Shown: one piece after another, positions 39,541 to 50,626 of the stretch
How the letters are laid out: each line of letters begins with the position of its first letter
Numbering within the stretch: position 1 is the stretch's first letter
Origin: Phytomonas francai
Lineage: Eukaryota > Euglenozoa > Kinetoplastea > Trypanosomatida > Trypanosomatidae
Direction of reading: 5' to 3'
Assembly: GCA_001766655.1 (NCBI GenBank)
Contig: MJCC01000017.1
Location: 180,740 to 244,739 of the forward strand
Length of the DNA: 64,000 nucleotides
Translations under genes and position numbers: made by a program
The notes under the pieces: generated by a model
What the model saw: only the letters and a program-made list of their open reading frames with translations
What the model was told of the DNA's origin: nothing
The model's database searches: none

Positions 39541-40059
39541 ATCTCCCATGAATCAAATACCTAGATGAATCTGAGCAAAGTGTACTTTGCTTCTCTTTGG
39601 TACTAGACCAAGCCATGTGGCCTTTCTCTTTCTTTGTTAACGTTCGCATGGATGTAGGTATATGCCTAAAATTCATCGTTCATCATGGATTGGTAAACGT
39701 GTACGGTAAAGTTGGTGATGAACTCCTGAAGTGGATTTCTATCCTTTGTAATACTCTGTTCCCTATACCCTCCAATGGGAAAATATATTTTGAAGGAGAC
39801 TGAGGGCTTTTTCCGAGTGATTTGGATTGCAAATTTATCGTGAGCTTTATATTTTTACAAAAAATCATGATCTTTTTCTTTTTTTTTTTTAATGATCTCA
39901 ATTGTTTCGTAGCGTTTATCCTTTTCCTGAATGCTTTTATGGCTTTTTTTCGACTTGACTTTTTTTTCTCCTCTTTATATGTCTCTGGAAGCTTTAGCGA
40001 ATCGATCTCTTCGATCGTCGCCACTTATTCCTCCTTTCTTTTTTTGATAAAAATAGGAA

Positions 40060-40090
40060 CCTGTATAATTCTGAATTTTTTTCCCCTCAG
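40060..40090 (+). promoter_or_regulatory. Splice acceptor of RRM gene
   Basis: T-rich sequence then TTTTTTTCCCCTCAG with AG at 40089-40090; next ATG is 40117. Standard polypyrimidine-AG arrangement. Confidence 0.6.
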
Positions 40091-40116
40091 CTGTAGCGAA
40101 GCTGACATTGCTCTAG

Positions 40117-40638
40117 ATGTACGCCACTCCAAGCGTAACTTCCACACCGCCCGCGTACACCGCTCAGCCAGTGCTCATCGATGAAGATCGCGATCCCGAG
40201 GCGCTTTGCAATCTTATTGTAAATTACTTACCCCCTCTTATGGATGAAGGACAGCTTTTCCAGCTCTTCTCTCAGTTTGGCCCGATCGAATCGATCAAAA
40301 TAATCTACGATCGCGACACCCAGGAAAGTCGAGGTTACGGCTTCGTGCGGTTTAATTTTTTCTTTTCCGCTACCTACGCGATATCGTGTTTAAATCGCTT
40401 TCAGATTGCGGGAAAGCGGCTGAAGGTGGCCTACGCGAACGCCACCGCAGCGAAAGAGAGCTTTAATACGTTAAAGGAGAAATTAACGCAGTTCACGACA
40501 GAACAGAAGGTGGCGCTGCAGACGATGTATTATAGCCAAACGTTGATGGCAGAACAACAAAAACGGGAAATGGGCCCAGTGGAGGGTTATGATAAACGGT
40601 TACGTAGTAGCGACTCTAGTATTGTTGGAAAGGAATGA
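40117..40638 (+). CDS. Single-RRM RNA-binding protein (173 aa)
   Basis: Trypanosomatid small RBP with one RNA recognition motif at about residues 29-110: RNP2 LIVNYL, RNP1 RGYGFVRF, preceded by FGPIESIKIIYDRDT. It belongs to the same family as the two UBP-type genes downstream (43113, 45528) but is clearly diverged, with a charged helical C-terminus (about 115-173) instead of an Asn/Gln-rich one. Such proteins bind U-rich or AU-rich 3' UTR elements and set mRNA stability; that is family knowledge. An RBP3/4/5-like identity is possible but not decided. Start is fixed by a splice acceptor 26 nt upstream. Confidence 0.88.
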   Translation: MYATPSVTSTPPAYTAQPVLIDEDRDPEALCNLIVNYLPPLMDEGQLFQLFSQFGPIESIKIIYDRDTQESRGYGFVRFNFFFSATYAISCLNRFQIAGKRLKVAYANATAAKESFNTLKEKLTQFTTEQKVALQTMYYSQTLMAEQQKREMGPVEGYDKRLRSSDSSIVGKE

Positions 40639-41183
40639 AAGGGAGAAAAGAAGAAAAGCTAATATTGGGGGGTACAAAGAAAAGCATTCAGTTAATGAGA
40701 ATTTCAATTCCAAATGGTCATTTCCCCTTTCGATGTGCGATACTTAAGGGCATCTTACTCTATGTGATTGGTATTTCGTTAATAGCACTTCTTTTTTTGG
40801 GGCGTGTATGTATAACTCGGCTTGCATTCATAAGATTTGCCGATTTATTCATTTGTTGTTGTTGTTGGACTTCCCATGTCGCTACAAGAGAGGAAGTTTG
40901 TATGTCCATCGCAGTTTATAAACGTATAAAATATTCCATTTTCCTTTTTAAGGCTTGCGTACAGAAATGTTTTTTTAATTTTAAGAACAGATAATAAATA
41001 TGTAGAGTTTTTCTGTTCACCGTTTGCTGGGGGGTCCTTTTCAACACAACACCTTAGTATTATTCGAAAATAACTCTTTTCCTACCCTGCCATTCTTCTT
41101 AAACAACTAAAACACAAGGGAGCTTGATAGCTTCTATAGGTTCACTCTTTTCGTTTTACCTTTCCTTATGTGATCACCATCTA
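40639..41183. other. AT-rich spacer
   Basis: No supported gene; a 119-codon frame from 40635 overlaps the previous stop and looks like chance. Pyrimidine-rich stretches at 41078-41100 and 41144-41168 may guide splicing of the next gene. Confidence 0.4.
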
Positions 41184-42621
41184 ATGGAGCCAGACGATTT
41201 TCTCAAAGGTATTGATCTCCAAAATTACATTTTGGAGCTCTGCACGAGTCCCGAAGATTCTAATGCCACCTCCACGAGGGGGTACACTTTGGAGGGGCTC
41301 GCGCAAAAATGCCTGCATAACGTCACCTCACCGGAGCCCTCGTCAGGCTTCCTCCTCCCCCTTTTCTTTGGTAGCGCGCCATGGCGGTGGGGAAGCCGCC
41401 CACTGGACGAAAAGGCCGCCAAAAAAATTAACGGCGTCGTTGATGCGCTCGAGGAGGTCGCGCGGCAGTACGAACAGGCGTTCTCTCCCGGCGAAAATTC
41501 TACGAATTCATTTTCTCAGGGGTGCCGGCCCCGTTTATGCGTGGGGAGAGCTATTTCTGAGTTCCAGGAGAGCTGCACCTCGACCTTTTGTTTGATCGCG
41601 GCGATTTTACATCAGTACCGTACCTTACCGTGCCCTTCAGAACCTTCTTCTTCGCACTGTCGCCTTCTTGCGAGTGCGGTTCACTGCGGGGTACGCATGA
41701 TTCATGTCCTTAGTGTCTACGTAAACGGGGAGCAGCGCGCGGGGGACCGAGAGGGCGATGACTCAGACTCGAATTGCCCTCTGCCCCCGGAAGGGGCGAT
41801 CCCTCCAGAGGAGAAGATTTCCTCGGCGAAGGAGGAGATCGTCGACGAGGAGGACGCGAATTGGGGCTGCGCGAGGTCGGATTGGGTTCTCCGTCCCGCG
41901 GCGCGCGCGGCGCTCGCGGAGGGCGGCTCCTCCTTTCTCGCCGCCGTCCTGCATCGCCTGGCCGACGTCGCGCCCTCGGCGGGCGGCCGCGTCCTGCCCG
42001 AGATGCTCTGGGTCGCCGCCCACGCCAGCCTCCGCCGGATGGGGCCGTTTTTGTACCACTTCTCCCCCCCCCCTCTTGTCACAGACGGGGGTGCAGGGGA
42101 AAGGGGGGGTGCAGGGAAAGGCCCCCCCCCCCTGTGTCAGCCCGCGCGCGTGTGCTGGACGGACCCGCAGCTCCTGGAGTGGGCGGGGGGGCACCTGCGG
42201 CCGGCCGCGCGGGGCGGGGCTCGGCTCCGGCGCCTCGCCGTCGGGGTCGCCGACCGCGTCTTGCGGGACGGCGCCGCGNNNNNNNNNNNNNNNNNNNNNN
42301 NNNNNNNNNNNNNCCTTCGCCGGCGGCACGACGCGGCCGGACTGCGGGGTGGAGCTCCTGCCGGCGGCGAGGGCGCTCCTCGCCGACGCCGGCCTGTCCC
42401 TGCGGCCGGCGGAGCGGCGCGCCGTCGAGGACTTCATCCGCCGCGCGGTGGAGGCCCGGCGGGGGGGGTGGCAGGCCCCGCCCGCACGGGAAAGAGGGCG
42501 GGAAGCGGACGTCAAACGCGCGGCTCGCGTTCCCTGCCCATCTCCACCTTCAGGTGTTGAGACCGGATGGGCTGGGGGTGTCGAAAGGTTTGGGGAGGAA
42601 ACGGAAGGAAATACGCCTTAG
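41184..42621 (+). CDS. Hypothetical protein interrupted by assembly gap
   Basis: I do not recognise a family. ATG 41184 opens a frame that reads cleanly to the N gap at 42279 (about 365 codons): helical, Cys- and His-containing, with an acidic insertion at about 180-235 and Gly/Pro-rich low complexity near 295-315. After the gap the coding-like frame is the +1-shifted one (ALLADAGLSLRPAERRAVED and EDFIRRAVEARRGGW), ending at TAG 42621. The original frame becomes Arg/Gly junk and stops at 42560. The 35 N are therefore a placeholder; the true missing length should be one more than a multiple of three if nothing else is wrong. No membrane span is evident. Treat as a gene with an unresolved middle, not as a pseudogene. 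Confidence 0.7.
42279..42313. other. Assembly gap (35 N) inside a gene
   Basis: Thirty-five N in extremely GC-rich coding sequence. The coding frame differs on the two sides, so the gap length is arbitrary. Confidence 0.98.
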
Positions 42622-43112
42622 ACCACACCGGAGCAAAGCATCATTCAACCCTAAGGAGGAGTGCGTACCTAGACCTTTTTCCTATAGCGTAAGTTTGGTT
42701 TATTGGGTATTTCTGTATACGTATTTATTTCTTTTATTTTCCTTTTCACTTTTCTGCTCTAGGGGTAAACCAAGTAGAACTGGGATATCTTTTGTTAATC
42801 ACATAATATTTCTATTTTCTATTTCCCCTTGCAAGGAGTCTGCTATTATTTGTTTATCTCTGGATGCCTTCGTTCTTGATTATAAAATTCAAACTGCAGA
42901 AGCCTACTAACGCGTTTTTCATCTTGAATTTATTTCATTTTCACCTTTTCTAACATTCTTTAGTTTTTTTTTTACATCTCTTCTAGTTCTTTCTTTTCTT
43001 TTTCATTTGCGTGAAAATAGGATTTTCCTTTATTCTTCATTTTTTTGCTTTCAGTTTTTTTTTTCGTAAAAAAAATACCTTTGATATCACAGAATCATCA
43101 TCTCACCTCGCG
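42622..43112. other. T-rich spacer upstream of UBP-type gene
   Basis: No gene. Many T-runs (42969-42977, 42990-43013, 43054-43065) with an AG at 43053-43054 after a TTTTTTTGCTTTC tract, and another AG at 43091-43092; either could accept the spliced leader for ATG 43113. Confidence 0.5.
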
Positions 43113-43602
43113 ATGTCTCAGCAAATGGTACCCCAACAGCCACAGCAGGCCTACAACCCGGATCCGGAATCTCTGCGCAACCTTATGGTCAACTACATCC
43201 CAACGACCGTCGATGAGCTGCAGCTTCGCCAGCTTTTCGAGCGGTTCGGCCCCATCGAGAGCGTCAAGATCGTCTGCGACCGCGATACACGCCAGAGCCG
43301 CGGCTACGGCTTTGTGAAGTTCCAGACGGCAGTAAACGCCCAGCAGGCGATTGTGGAGCTAAACGGGTTCAATATTCTCAACAAGCGCCTGAAGGTGGCG
43401 CTCGCGGCGACCGGGAACCAGCGTCCGCGGAGCAACCCCAACGTGAACCCCGCGCCGAACATGAACATGTACTACGGTGGTGGCTTCAACGGCTACCAGG
43501 CCCCTAACCCGTACACCCAGCAGCAGATGCTCGCGATGCAGCAGCAGTACATGATGCAGGCCGCGCAGCAACAGCCACGCTAAACAGGGCCCTCCCCACC
43601 CC
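43093..43602 (+). repeat. Duplicated UBP unit, copy 1
   Basis: From AATCATCATCTCACCTC just before the start codon to CCCTCCCCACCCC just after the stop, this 510-bp unit is nearly identical to 45511-46020 with no indels. Flanks on both sides differ completely. Confidence 0.9.
43113..43583 (+). CDS. UBP1/UBP2-type single-RRM protein, copy 1 (156 aa)
   Basis: Ortholog-like to the trypanosome U-rich RNA-binding proteins UBP1 and UBP2, cytosolic regulators of mRNA half-life. A Gln-rich start (SQQMVPQQPQQAYN) precedes one RRM at about 18-95 with RNP2 LMVNYI and RNP1 RGYGFVKF. The C-terminus is Asn/Gly/Tyr/Gln-rich and low-complexity (about 98-156). A second nearly identical gene lies at 45528. The frame extends upstream to GTG 43011, but ATG 43113 aligns exactly with the second ATG of the partner gene, which fixes the start. 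Which copy is UBP1 and which UBP2 cannot be decided. Confidence 0.93.
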   Translation: MSQQMVPQQPQQAYNPDPESLRNLMVNYIPTTVDELQLRQLFERFGPIESVKIVCDRDTRQSRGYGFVKFQTAVNAQQAIVELNGFNILNKRLKVALAATGNQRPRSNPNVNPAPNMNMYYGGGFNGYQAPNPYTQQQMLAMQQQYMMQAAQQQPR

Positions 43603-45527
43603 CGATTCCTCACTATTTATGTTGGATACGTGAGCTAGGCTTGGATAAATGAAATACGCTCTTTCCCAGCTCCATAATATGGTGGTGATGGTGGTGGTGT
43701 GTGGAGGAAAGGGAACGAAATAAGGAAAAAATAATAAGGTGAAATAGTCGATAATACGGTTTGCGTTATGATATGGGAATAAAGAAGCTAGAGGCATTCT
43801 AGTGTGTAGGTCAAAGGTAATGAAAAGAATAACTTGTTTTTTCCTATAAATGACACAGAAATGCAAATGGGAAAATGTACTTATATGTTTTTAAATGTTA
43901 GAAAAAGGTGAATATAATTGAATGAATATGGAGTCGACAGAGGGACACGTGATGGGCAAATGACTGAAATAAGAAGGAAGTCAAGCAACTGTGTGAACAC
44001 TTTAGTTTTCTCCATCTAAATATGCCTCCAGATGCTCGGATGAAAAAGGATGTGTAATATGTTTATACGGAATATACGGAGCCATGCATCTACGAATTCA
44101 TATATATATATATATATATAGTTGTTATATATGTATTTATAGTACCACTACCAATCGTGACAGACAGAAAAAAACCGCCTCTTCCCATTATTTTCTCCCC
44201 CCTCTCCCTTCCTCTCATTGACGTGTGCGCTTTTACATTCTCCTTTTTTCGTGTCGCTTTTACTATGGATTTTATCAGCTAGTGCTCCTTCGTTTTCTCT
44301 ATATATAAAAATGGAATGAAAATACTGAAGGTCAATGGGTGTTGGCTTGTTTATTTGTTTGCAATCATGTTTTTTTTTCGTTCGAAACATAAGAGAAGCC
44401 CTTAAAAGATCGATGCCATACAAAAGGATGCGGTTTGCAAATGTCTTTCTCATTGCCTATCTTTTTTTTTTTCGGTTTTCCTTCTTGGTCTATTTCTTTG
44501 TATTTCCCAGGTATTACCACCGCATTGTATTACCTGGGTTTATTACATTTACTGCTTTCCGCGTTTTTTCTTTTCATTTTTATTCCATTGTGGAAGAGGT
44601 AAATTGGACAATAACGAATCGATTTCTATACATTACTGTCAAGCAGTTATACGCATCAAGTGATATTGTCGAATTTTGATGACTAGCACTCTTATTTCAT
44701 TTTATCTTTCATCTTTTTTCCTCACAAACAACACGTGTTTTCTGATACAGAAATGGGGGAGATGCCTAGGGAAGCGAAGCGATCAAGGGGGGACGGGAGG
44801 CTTAGGGAGGAGGGATACGTTGGGATCAGTTGTAAGCAACGCAAATCTGTCTATTTTAATGGAAATATGGCGAGGGGGAAATGATGTATGAAACAATTAG
44901 CTATACATATATATCTATATCTTTATATAGTGTACGATTATATGATTTCGATTCATCCAAATGTATTTTTCTTTTTTACGCACACACGCACACATATATA
45001 TATATATATATATACATAATTTTTTTCACTTGAGTTTTCAAATTTGGCGCAGAAAGTAATATGCTTCTCAGAGTTTAGTAAAAAGAGTCTAGGATTTATA
45101 ATATTTTTCATATTTTATAAGATGTTTTAATTGGGTTCTTTCAAAAATAGCCGAAGAGTATACACTCTACCATTATTGTGTGAGAGGGGGGTTGCTATGT
45201 ACACGTGTAATAATGATCTTCGGTGATACCCCAAAGATAAATGAATGCAAGGTGAAGTATTTATTAATAAATATTATGCTACGCAACTGAAAATATGAAG
45301 TAAAAAGAAATTAATGAGATTTACTTCGTCTCCTTGGGTTCTTTTTATTCTTTGGAAAAATATTACATTTCTGTTATGCTACTGCCTTTCTCTAACTTTC
45401 TTTCTTTCACACCCTATGTCATTTGGTCGACATTTTTTCTTTTTTTTTGTCTTAGATTTAAAGTTTATTTGCCGAATTTTAACGTGATAAGCCTAACTAA
45501 TTCTTTCATAAATCATCATCTCACCTC
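43584..45527. other. 1.9 kb AT-rich region between UBP copies
   Basis: No supportable gene; frames of 65-120 codons are AT-rich chance frames. Features: a GGT-like run at 43680-43697, TA repeats at about 44099-44120 and 44994-45014, and T-runs near 44461-44472. Likely a long 3' UTR of copy 1, as is usual for RNA-binding protein genes. Confidence 0.5.
44981..45017. repeat. CA/TA repeat identical to 39494-39530
   Basis: A 37-base CACACACGCACACA-(TA)n-CAT element identical to the left part of the palindrome at 39493-39540, but lacking the TG right arm. Confidence 0.85.
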
Positions 45528-46020
45528 ATGATGTCTCAGCAAATGGTACCCCAGCTTCTGCAGCAGGCCTACAACCCGGTACCGGAATCTCTGCGCAACC
45601 TTATGGTCAACTACATCCCAACGACCGTCGATGAGCTGCAGCTTCGCCAGCTTTTCGAGCGGTTCGGCCCCATCGAGAGCGTCAAGATCGTCTGCGACCG
45701 CGATACACGCCAGAGCCGCGGCTACGGCTTTGTGAAGTTCCAGACAGTGGAGAGCGCCCAGCAGGCGATTGTGGAGCTAAACGGGTTCAATATTCTCAAC
45801 AAGCGCCTGAAGGTGGCGCTCGCGGCGACCGGGAACCAGCGTCCGCGGAGCAACCCCAACGTGAACCCCGCGCCGAACATGAACATGTACTACGGTGGTG
45901 GCTTCAACGGCTACCAGGCCCCTAACCCGTACACCCAGCCGCAGATGCTCCCGACGGAGCAGCAGTACATGATGCAGGCCGCGCAGCACCAGCTACGCTA
46001 AACAGGGCCCTCCCCACCCC
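45511..46020 (+). repeat. Duplicated UBP unit, copy 2
   Basis: Second copy of the 510-bp unit at 43093-43602, offset 2,418 bp. Confidence 0.9.
45528..46001 (+). CDS. UBP1/UBP2-type single-RRM protein, copy 2 (157 aa)
   Basis: Same architecture as the gene at 43113: Gln-containing start, one RRM with RNP2 LMVNYI and RNP1 RGYGFVKF, and an Asn/Tyr/Gln-rich tail. Differences cluster in four places: PQLLQQAYNPVPE near the start, TVESAQQ instead of TAVNAQQ in the RRM, PQMLPTEQQ instead of QQMLAMQQQ, and QHQLR instead of QQQPR at the end. Everything between is identical even at silent positions. Two consecutive ATGs open the frame; the second matches copy 1. T. cruzi and T. brucei also have adjacent UBP1 and UBP2 genes whose proteins interact. 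Confidence 0.93.
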   Translation: MMSQQMVPQLLQQAYNPVPESLRNLMVNYIPTTVDELQLRQLFERFGPIESVKIVCDRDTRQSRGYGFVKFQTVESAQQAIVELNGFNILNKRLKVALAATGNQRPRSNPNVNPAPNMNMYYGGGFNGYQAPNPYTQPQMLPTEQQYMMQAAQHQLR

Positions 46021-49000
46021 TCCCTTCCCGATTCGTGCTGGGCTCTAAACCGTCCAGGTGGAGCTCTTTTATTGAATTTTCGCATAAAACGTACACCCCG
46101 GGTTGGATACCTAGTGACACGCATTCCGCGCGCACACGCAGAGTGATACGCATCTGTGACACAGTTAAGCCCAGAGACGAGGGGGGGACGGAACATGGAA
46201 TGACAACAGATCCAATGTCTTTTAATAAATGCTAGCAAAAGGCGCTGGAAATTTGGAATAGTGTGCGCATGCATGATAAGAGAGATCGAATACAATATCA
46301 ACCGCCTAGAGAGTTTCAGTATGAATGATTAGGTACATATGATTGGAGCCAAAAGAAAGCTTTTTTTTTTGGAAATCTAGAAGATTGAAAAATGCACCAA
46401 GTAGGGTAAAAAACGGTCAAAACTATCAGAGTTCTTTCGGTGAGGGGGGAGGAAACTCTTTTTTCTTTATCGATGGGGGAGAAAGAGGTAGAGTTGGATA
46501 GGGGGCAGGAACAATGAAGAGTGGTTTCCCTCATTCCATCTTTTTGACAACAATCAGAAGTGGAAGCGAATTTCAGTATTCAAAAGGGTTTCTTCAACTT
46601 TATTTTTGCTGCATGTTGAGGTCACACTTTCTTAAGCACATTTACAAACGGATACGCACACTACGAAAGGGTTTTACAAGGGTAAGCATAGGAGATTGTC
46701 CTTTCTCTTAAAGACTCTTTCCAACCTGCTCTTGTTCAGTAAACACAAGCTTTCTTATACGGATTCGTATGAGGAACTATTTGGCCACACATTCAATAGG
46801 TTTTACTTTTTTTTTTTAAAATAAAAAAAGTAATATTTGAATGAAGAAAAAAATCATTCACATCTTTTAGATTTTTTTTTAGTTTGAGACCTGCGATGAC
46901 ATTAGTGGTTTTTCTTGTTTTTATTACTACCATTTTTCGTTTGTCTTGCGATATTCCATAGGTGGGGTGTAAAGAAGGATTATATTCAACAAGTACAGGG
47001 GTAAAGGGGATTCCTGTTCTCCCTCTTCATATGGAAAGGATTATCAATGGAATACAATACAAAAAGAAGGAACGTAGATAGTGAAAGTGTTTGTACGGTT
47101 TCATTGTCGTTTTTATTTTTAATGTGTACGACTTTCTTTTGTTTAGGTCCTGGTTTTCTTATTTATCTAATGGGAACGTAACCGCGTTTTATTCCCTATT
47201 TCTTAATGATGTGCTTGAGTTTCCATCTCGTTTCTATGAGTTAGTTTTGCGCGTGATATAGGGAACAGGGATATGTTAGAAGGGGTCTTTTGTCAAAAAA
47301 ATTCTGAGGCGTGAAGGTAGAATGCATTTTTGGCGCCCCTCAGATTTTATCAGTTTTGCCAACATTTTTCCGGTTCCCATCACAAGCTTTGTATTTTTTG
47401 CCTCTATTTCTAGAGTTATGGGGCTCAACGATGCTTCAGCTAATTTCTTTTAGATTACTCCTTTTTTTTTCTTAGCACGTAAATGCTTTGTGTTGCCGTT
47501 CTGTTCCATGAGGGGAAAAATGAGAGGCTATATTTGAATCACAAAAGCCGCACATGTGGAATATAAAGAATAAGGAGGGTAAACACAACCATTTTGAATA
47601 AAGCAAATTCGAAAGGAAGTTTATTTGCACCTTCTTTCACGTTGTATTTAGAACAAACTTCTTTCACAGAGATGATAATATAACCCCTTTCTTCTGGAAA
47701 AAGAAAGTGCAAAACGATTGATATTAGTTTCTTTTCTACTTCAGTTATGGTTGCAAAAGGGTTCCTCTTTTGAGAATTATGAGAATCGCTTCGAGCAAAC
47801 GCATTACTTTCTTCTATTTAGGAGTTTAAGTGGGTTTTAGAGTATTTTTCATGTCGTGAATATTGCGGAGCTCAATATTTTTTCCCGTCTTCTGTACATA
47901 TGCTAAAGAGTTATGAATGTATCCGATTTTCTCTCTGAAGGCTGTCAAAATTCGGTGTAACCCCCTACGCTGTTATGCTTTGTGTAGACTAATTGCTTTG
48001 TTGTTGTTGTTTGCCTTGAATCCTTCCTCCGTGTGGAAGCCTTTAATAGAAGGGGCAATAATAGTGGCGGTCAGGTGTGAATAAAGGAAGGGAAAATAAT
48101 GAATCTCCCTCCCTTCTGAAAATCTATAACAAGTAAGGAATGCTTGAGAATGGGTAGTAAAAAGGGTGCTGTGAAAAAAAAATTATCAACGTTTTGGAAA
48201 ATATGCGATGAGGAGAAATTTTGAGGGTGCAATATGCGAGAACAATGAGAGGTTTTCATTGTTTCGATATTTTTGTTACAATATCAATATTTCAGTTTAA
48301 TTTTTTTTTTTTGAGCAAAATAGACATCGTGGATGCAGTGGTGTAAAAACTTCACGATCTAATTTATTTCTGATTTTTAATGGTGCATTAATGGCTGCCT
48401 TTCACAGCTTCAATTGTAACTTTCCGAAAATTTGGTGAGAAACAGTTTTCACTTGTGTTGGTGAAAAGCATGTTTCGTTAAATCATAATAGTTCCTTTCA
48501 GATATTATTTCCAATTGTCAGTTTTCCAATGAGTGGCACACTCATAAAACGCTCACTTAAAAACTAGATAGCAATAGTATGTGTATACTTTCGACTGTTT
48601 AAGGCCACCAAATTCTTTCATGGGATCTTCGCATAGATGATTGGAGGAGAATTACATCCGTTTCTTCATTACTTTCTAATTCTTAGTTTTGACTTAAAAG
48701 CTATTCTGTATACAGTTGTTCCCGTCCTTTTCAGTATGAATTTAAAAAGATTTGTCTCGGATCGAAGACAAAGAACTCAATTATATACATACATATGCGA
48801 AAGGAACCTCCGTCGTTGATTTTGTCTTCTTTTCCTGCCTCTTGTTGGCAATTAGTTTTACCCTTTAGACAGCTCCATTTTGTCAGGGTGTTTCTCTCCC
48901 TGCAACCCTTTTCTATTGATTTCCCAGATGCGACGATCTATTCACGATAAAACTTACAAGTGAGCAAAGCACTGTTGGCAGTGTTGAGTAATTAAGAATA

Positions 49001-49706
49001 GGTTGCACAAAAATACATTTTCACGGCTGCACCTTAACGTCAATTTTAAGTATTCTTTCGGTGATGGTTTCATGGCATTTAGGAAACTTCCTTGCGTCAT
49101 TTGCGGCACAAATGTTGCACATTAAACTGTTTTATTATTATTATTATTATTTTCTATTTTTCGAGAGCGTTAGTTATCGCTATATTGCAGTTTTGTACTT
49201 ATTAAAGTGGCCCCAAATAGGGCTTCATCCCTGGGGGTGGGAGCAAACTCGATGGGTTATAGAGGGATTCAGTTAGTTAGCCTAGAGAATTGAAGCACAC
49301 CCTGGTCTGGCTGTTCAGGGGAGGCATAGTTATCAAACCCACAAACTAAAGGGAAGGGGTTAAAATGCCTTTTTGCACAGTTTCGATAGCCTAAATGCAC
49401 AACACGAGGTGCAAGGGGGGAGCGGGCCATGCACCAAATGATGGACTTTAAATGGATGGCGTGCATCGGTAGTTCATCCTTGTCTTGGGGTGTAGACTGA
49501 TACCTTTTTCCCTTTCCCCGTCTTTTTTTGTTTTGTATTAGCTAGATTTAGTAGGGCTTGAAGATTTCTTAAATCTCATGGTATTATAAATCAAGTGAAG
49601 CAAATAAACAAAAACGTGAGGTCGTGTGCTTGCTTGACAATTTGCAATACCTATATTTCTTGATTCGTTTCAATCTATTTCGAAGCTGAATTAGATAAAA
49701 CCAAGC
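46002..49706. other. 3.7 kb gene-free AT-rich region
   Basis: No supportable gene on either strand. It contains scattered A- and T-runs (46807-46820, 48299-48314) and TTA repeats (49132-49151). From 49364 on it is part of the long duplicated segment. It is probably the 3' UTR of UBP copy 2 plus the 5' region of the gene at 49707, but it is long enough to hide noncoding RNA genes. Confidence 0.5.
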
Positions 49707-50030
49707 ATGTCGAAGGTTCGGGCTACTGAGTTGCTGCATAACGGAGTCTTGGGTGTGCATAACCTTTCCGTAGGAGGGGTGGCCCACGTGTTGAGTGAAG
49801 GCGATAATAAGGCCGACCATATTCCATCCATACCGATAACGGATCGGTTTCTGGTTCTTGGACTGTACTTTGCGATGCTTTTTATAATTCTTATTACCAT
49901 TTTGATTGCAATAAAAATTGGGACAATACGGGATAAAAAAGAGAAAAAACGGCGAGAGGAGGAGTGCGCGATAATTGGGATCGAAATGACTAATATAAGG
50001 GATCGAAACGAACCGGATCAAACTAAGTGA
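49707..50030 (+). CDS. Small single-TM protein, copy 1 (107 aa)
   Basis: Unrecognised family. Residues 1-48 are soluble-looking (SKVRATELLHNGVLGVHNLS). One strong membrane span covers about 49-72 (LVLGLYFAMLFIILITILIA). A highly charged tail follows (KKEKKRREEE at about 78-87) and ends in NEPDQTK. With no signal peptide, the basic residues after the span favour a cytosolic C-terminus. An identical gene sits at 51797. A reverse-strand frame over the same bases is a shadow. Codon use is AT-rich compared with the rest of the window. Confidence 0.65.
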   Translation: MSKVRATELLHNGVLGVHNLSVGGVAHVLSEGDNKADHIPSIPITDRFLVLGLYFAMLFIILITILIAIKIGTIRDKKEKKRREEECAIIGIEMTNIRDRNEPDQTK

Positions 50031-50626
50031 TTCATCAGTAAACGTTTCGCAGGAAGCGGCTTTTCATGCTTATGTGAAGATCTTATAAGAGCAAACGAAT
50101 TGGCTATTTATTTCCCAGAAATTATATTTATTAATTCAGTGTAATACAATTTACTAACCTGATGCACTCTATATACGAGTATCGAGTATAATTCTAAATA
50201 CAGAGAGTGATCCTTTATCATATTAACAGACTATGGACTACCCCTCCATAGTGTTGGCTTTTTCCTTTCGTGTAAAGTTGTGTTCCCACTTTTGAGAATT
50301 TATCTTATTATGCTAAAGACGGTAAGGGGATGACGATACCCCCCAAAAGCATGTTGTATATTTATTTAGGAGGAAAACATTGTACAATGTCAGTTCTTTT
50401 CTACAGATCCATCGCCATTTTTACGACATAAGCTGAGATCGAAATCGTTCAGTTTGTGTGGGTTTCTCCACTGCGCATCACTGAGGTTGTTGCGTGGGAT
50501 TAAAGCAGCTGTATTTCCCCCCTATGACCTTGTATTATTTTCCTTTATCCTTTCCCCCCTTTGATTATTGTCGCGAGGTTGATTTATCTACAATAGCATT
50601 GCATCTGTGAAGCAAGTAGCATAGTA
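50031..50626. other. Spacer within duplicated segment (copy 1)
   Basis: About 600 bases without a gene, identical to 52121-52716. A pyrimidine-rich stretch at 50515-50560 precedes the next start at 50627; the first AG after it is at 50576-50577. Confidence 0.5.

Larger units (their letters stand above)
39472..40116. other. Spacer with CA-TA-TG palindrome and splice acceptor
   Basis: No gene. It contains a near-palindromic CA/TA/TG repeat (39493-39540), several T-runs (39872-39891, 39945-39972), and a C/T-rich tract ending in AG at 40089-40090, 26 nt before ATG 40117. Confidence 0.5.

Noticed and set aside
49584..50021. 145-codon reverse frame over the small TM gene (and its copy at 51674-52111)
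   Set aside because: Antisense; all other genes in 64 kb are on the + strand and the sense frame has a cleaner membrane-protein layout.
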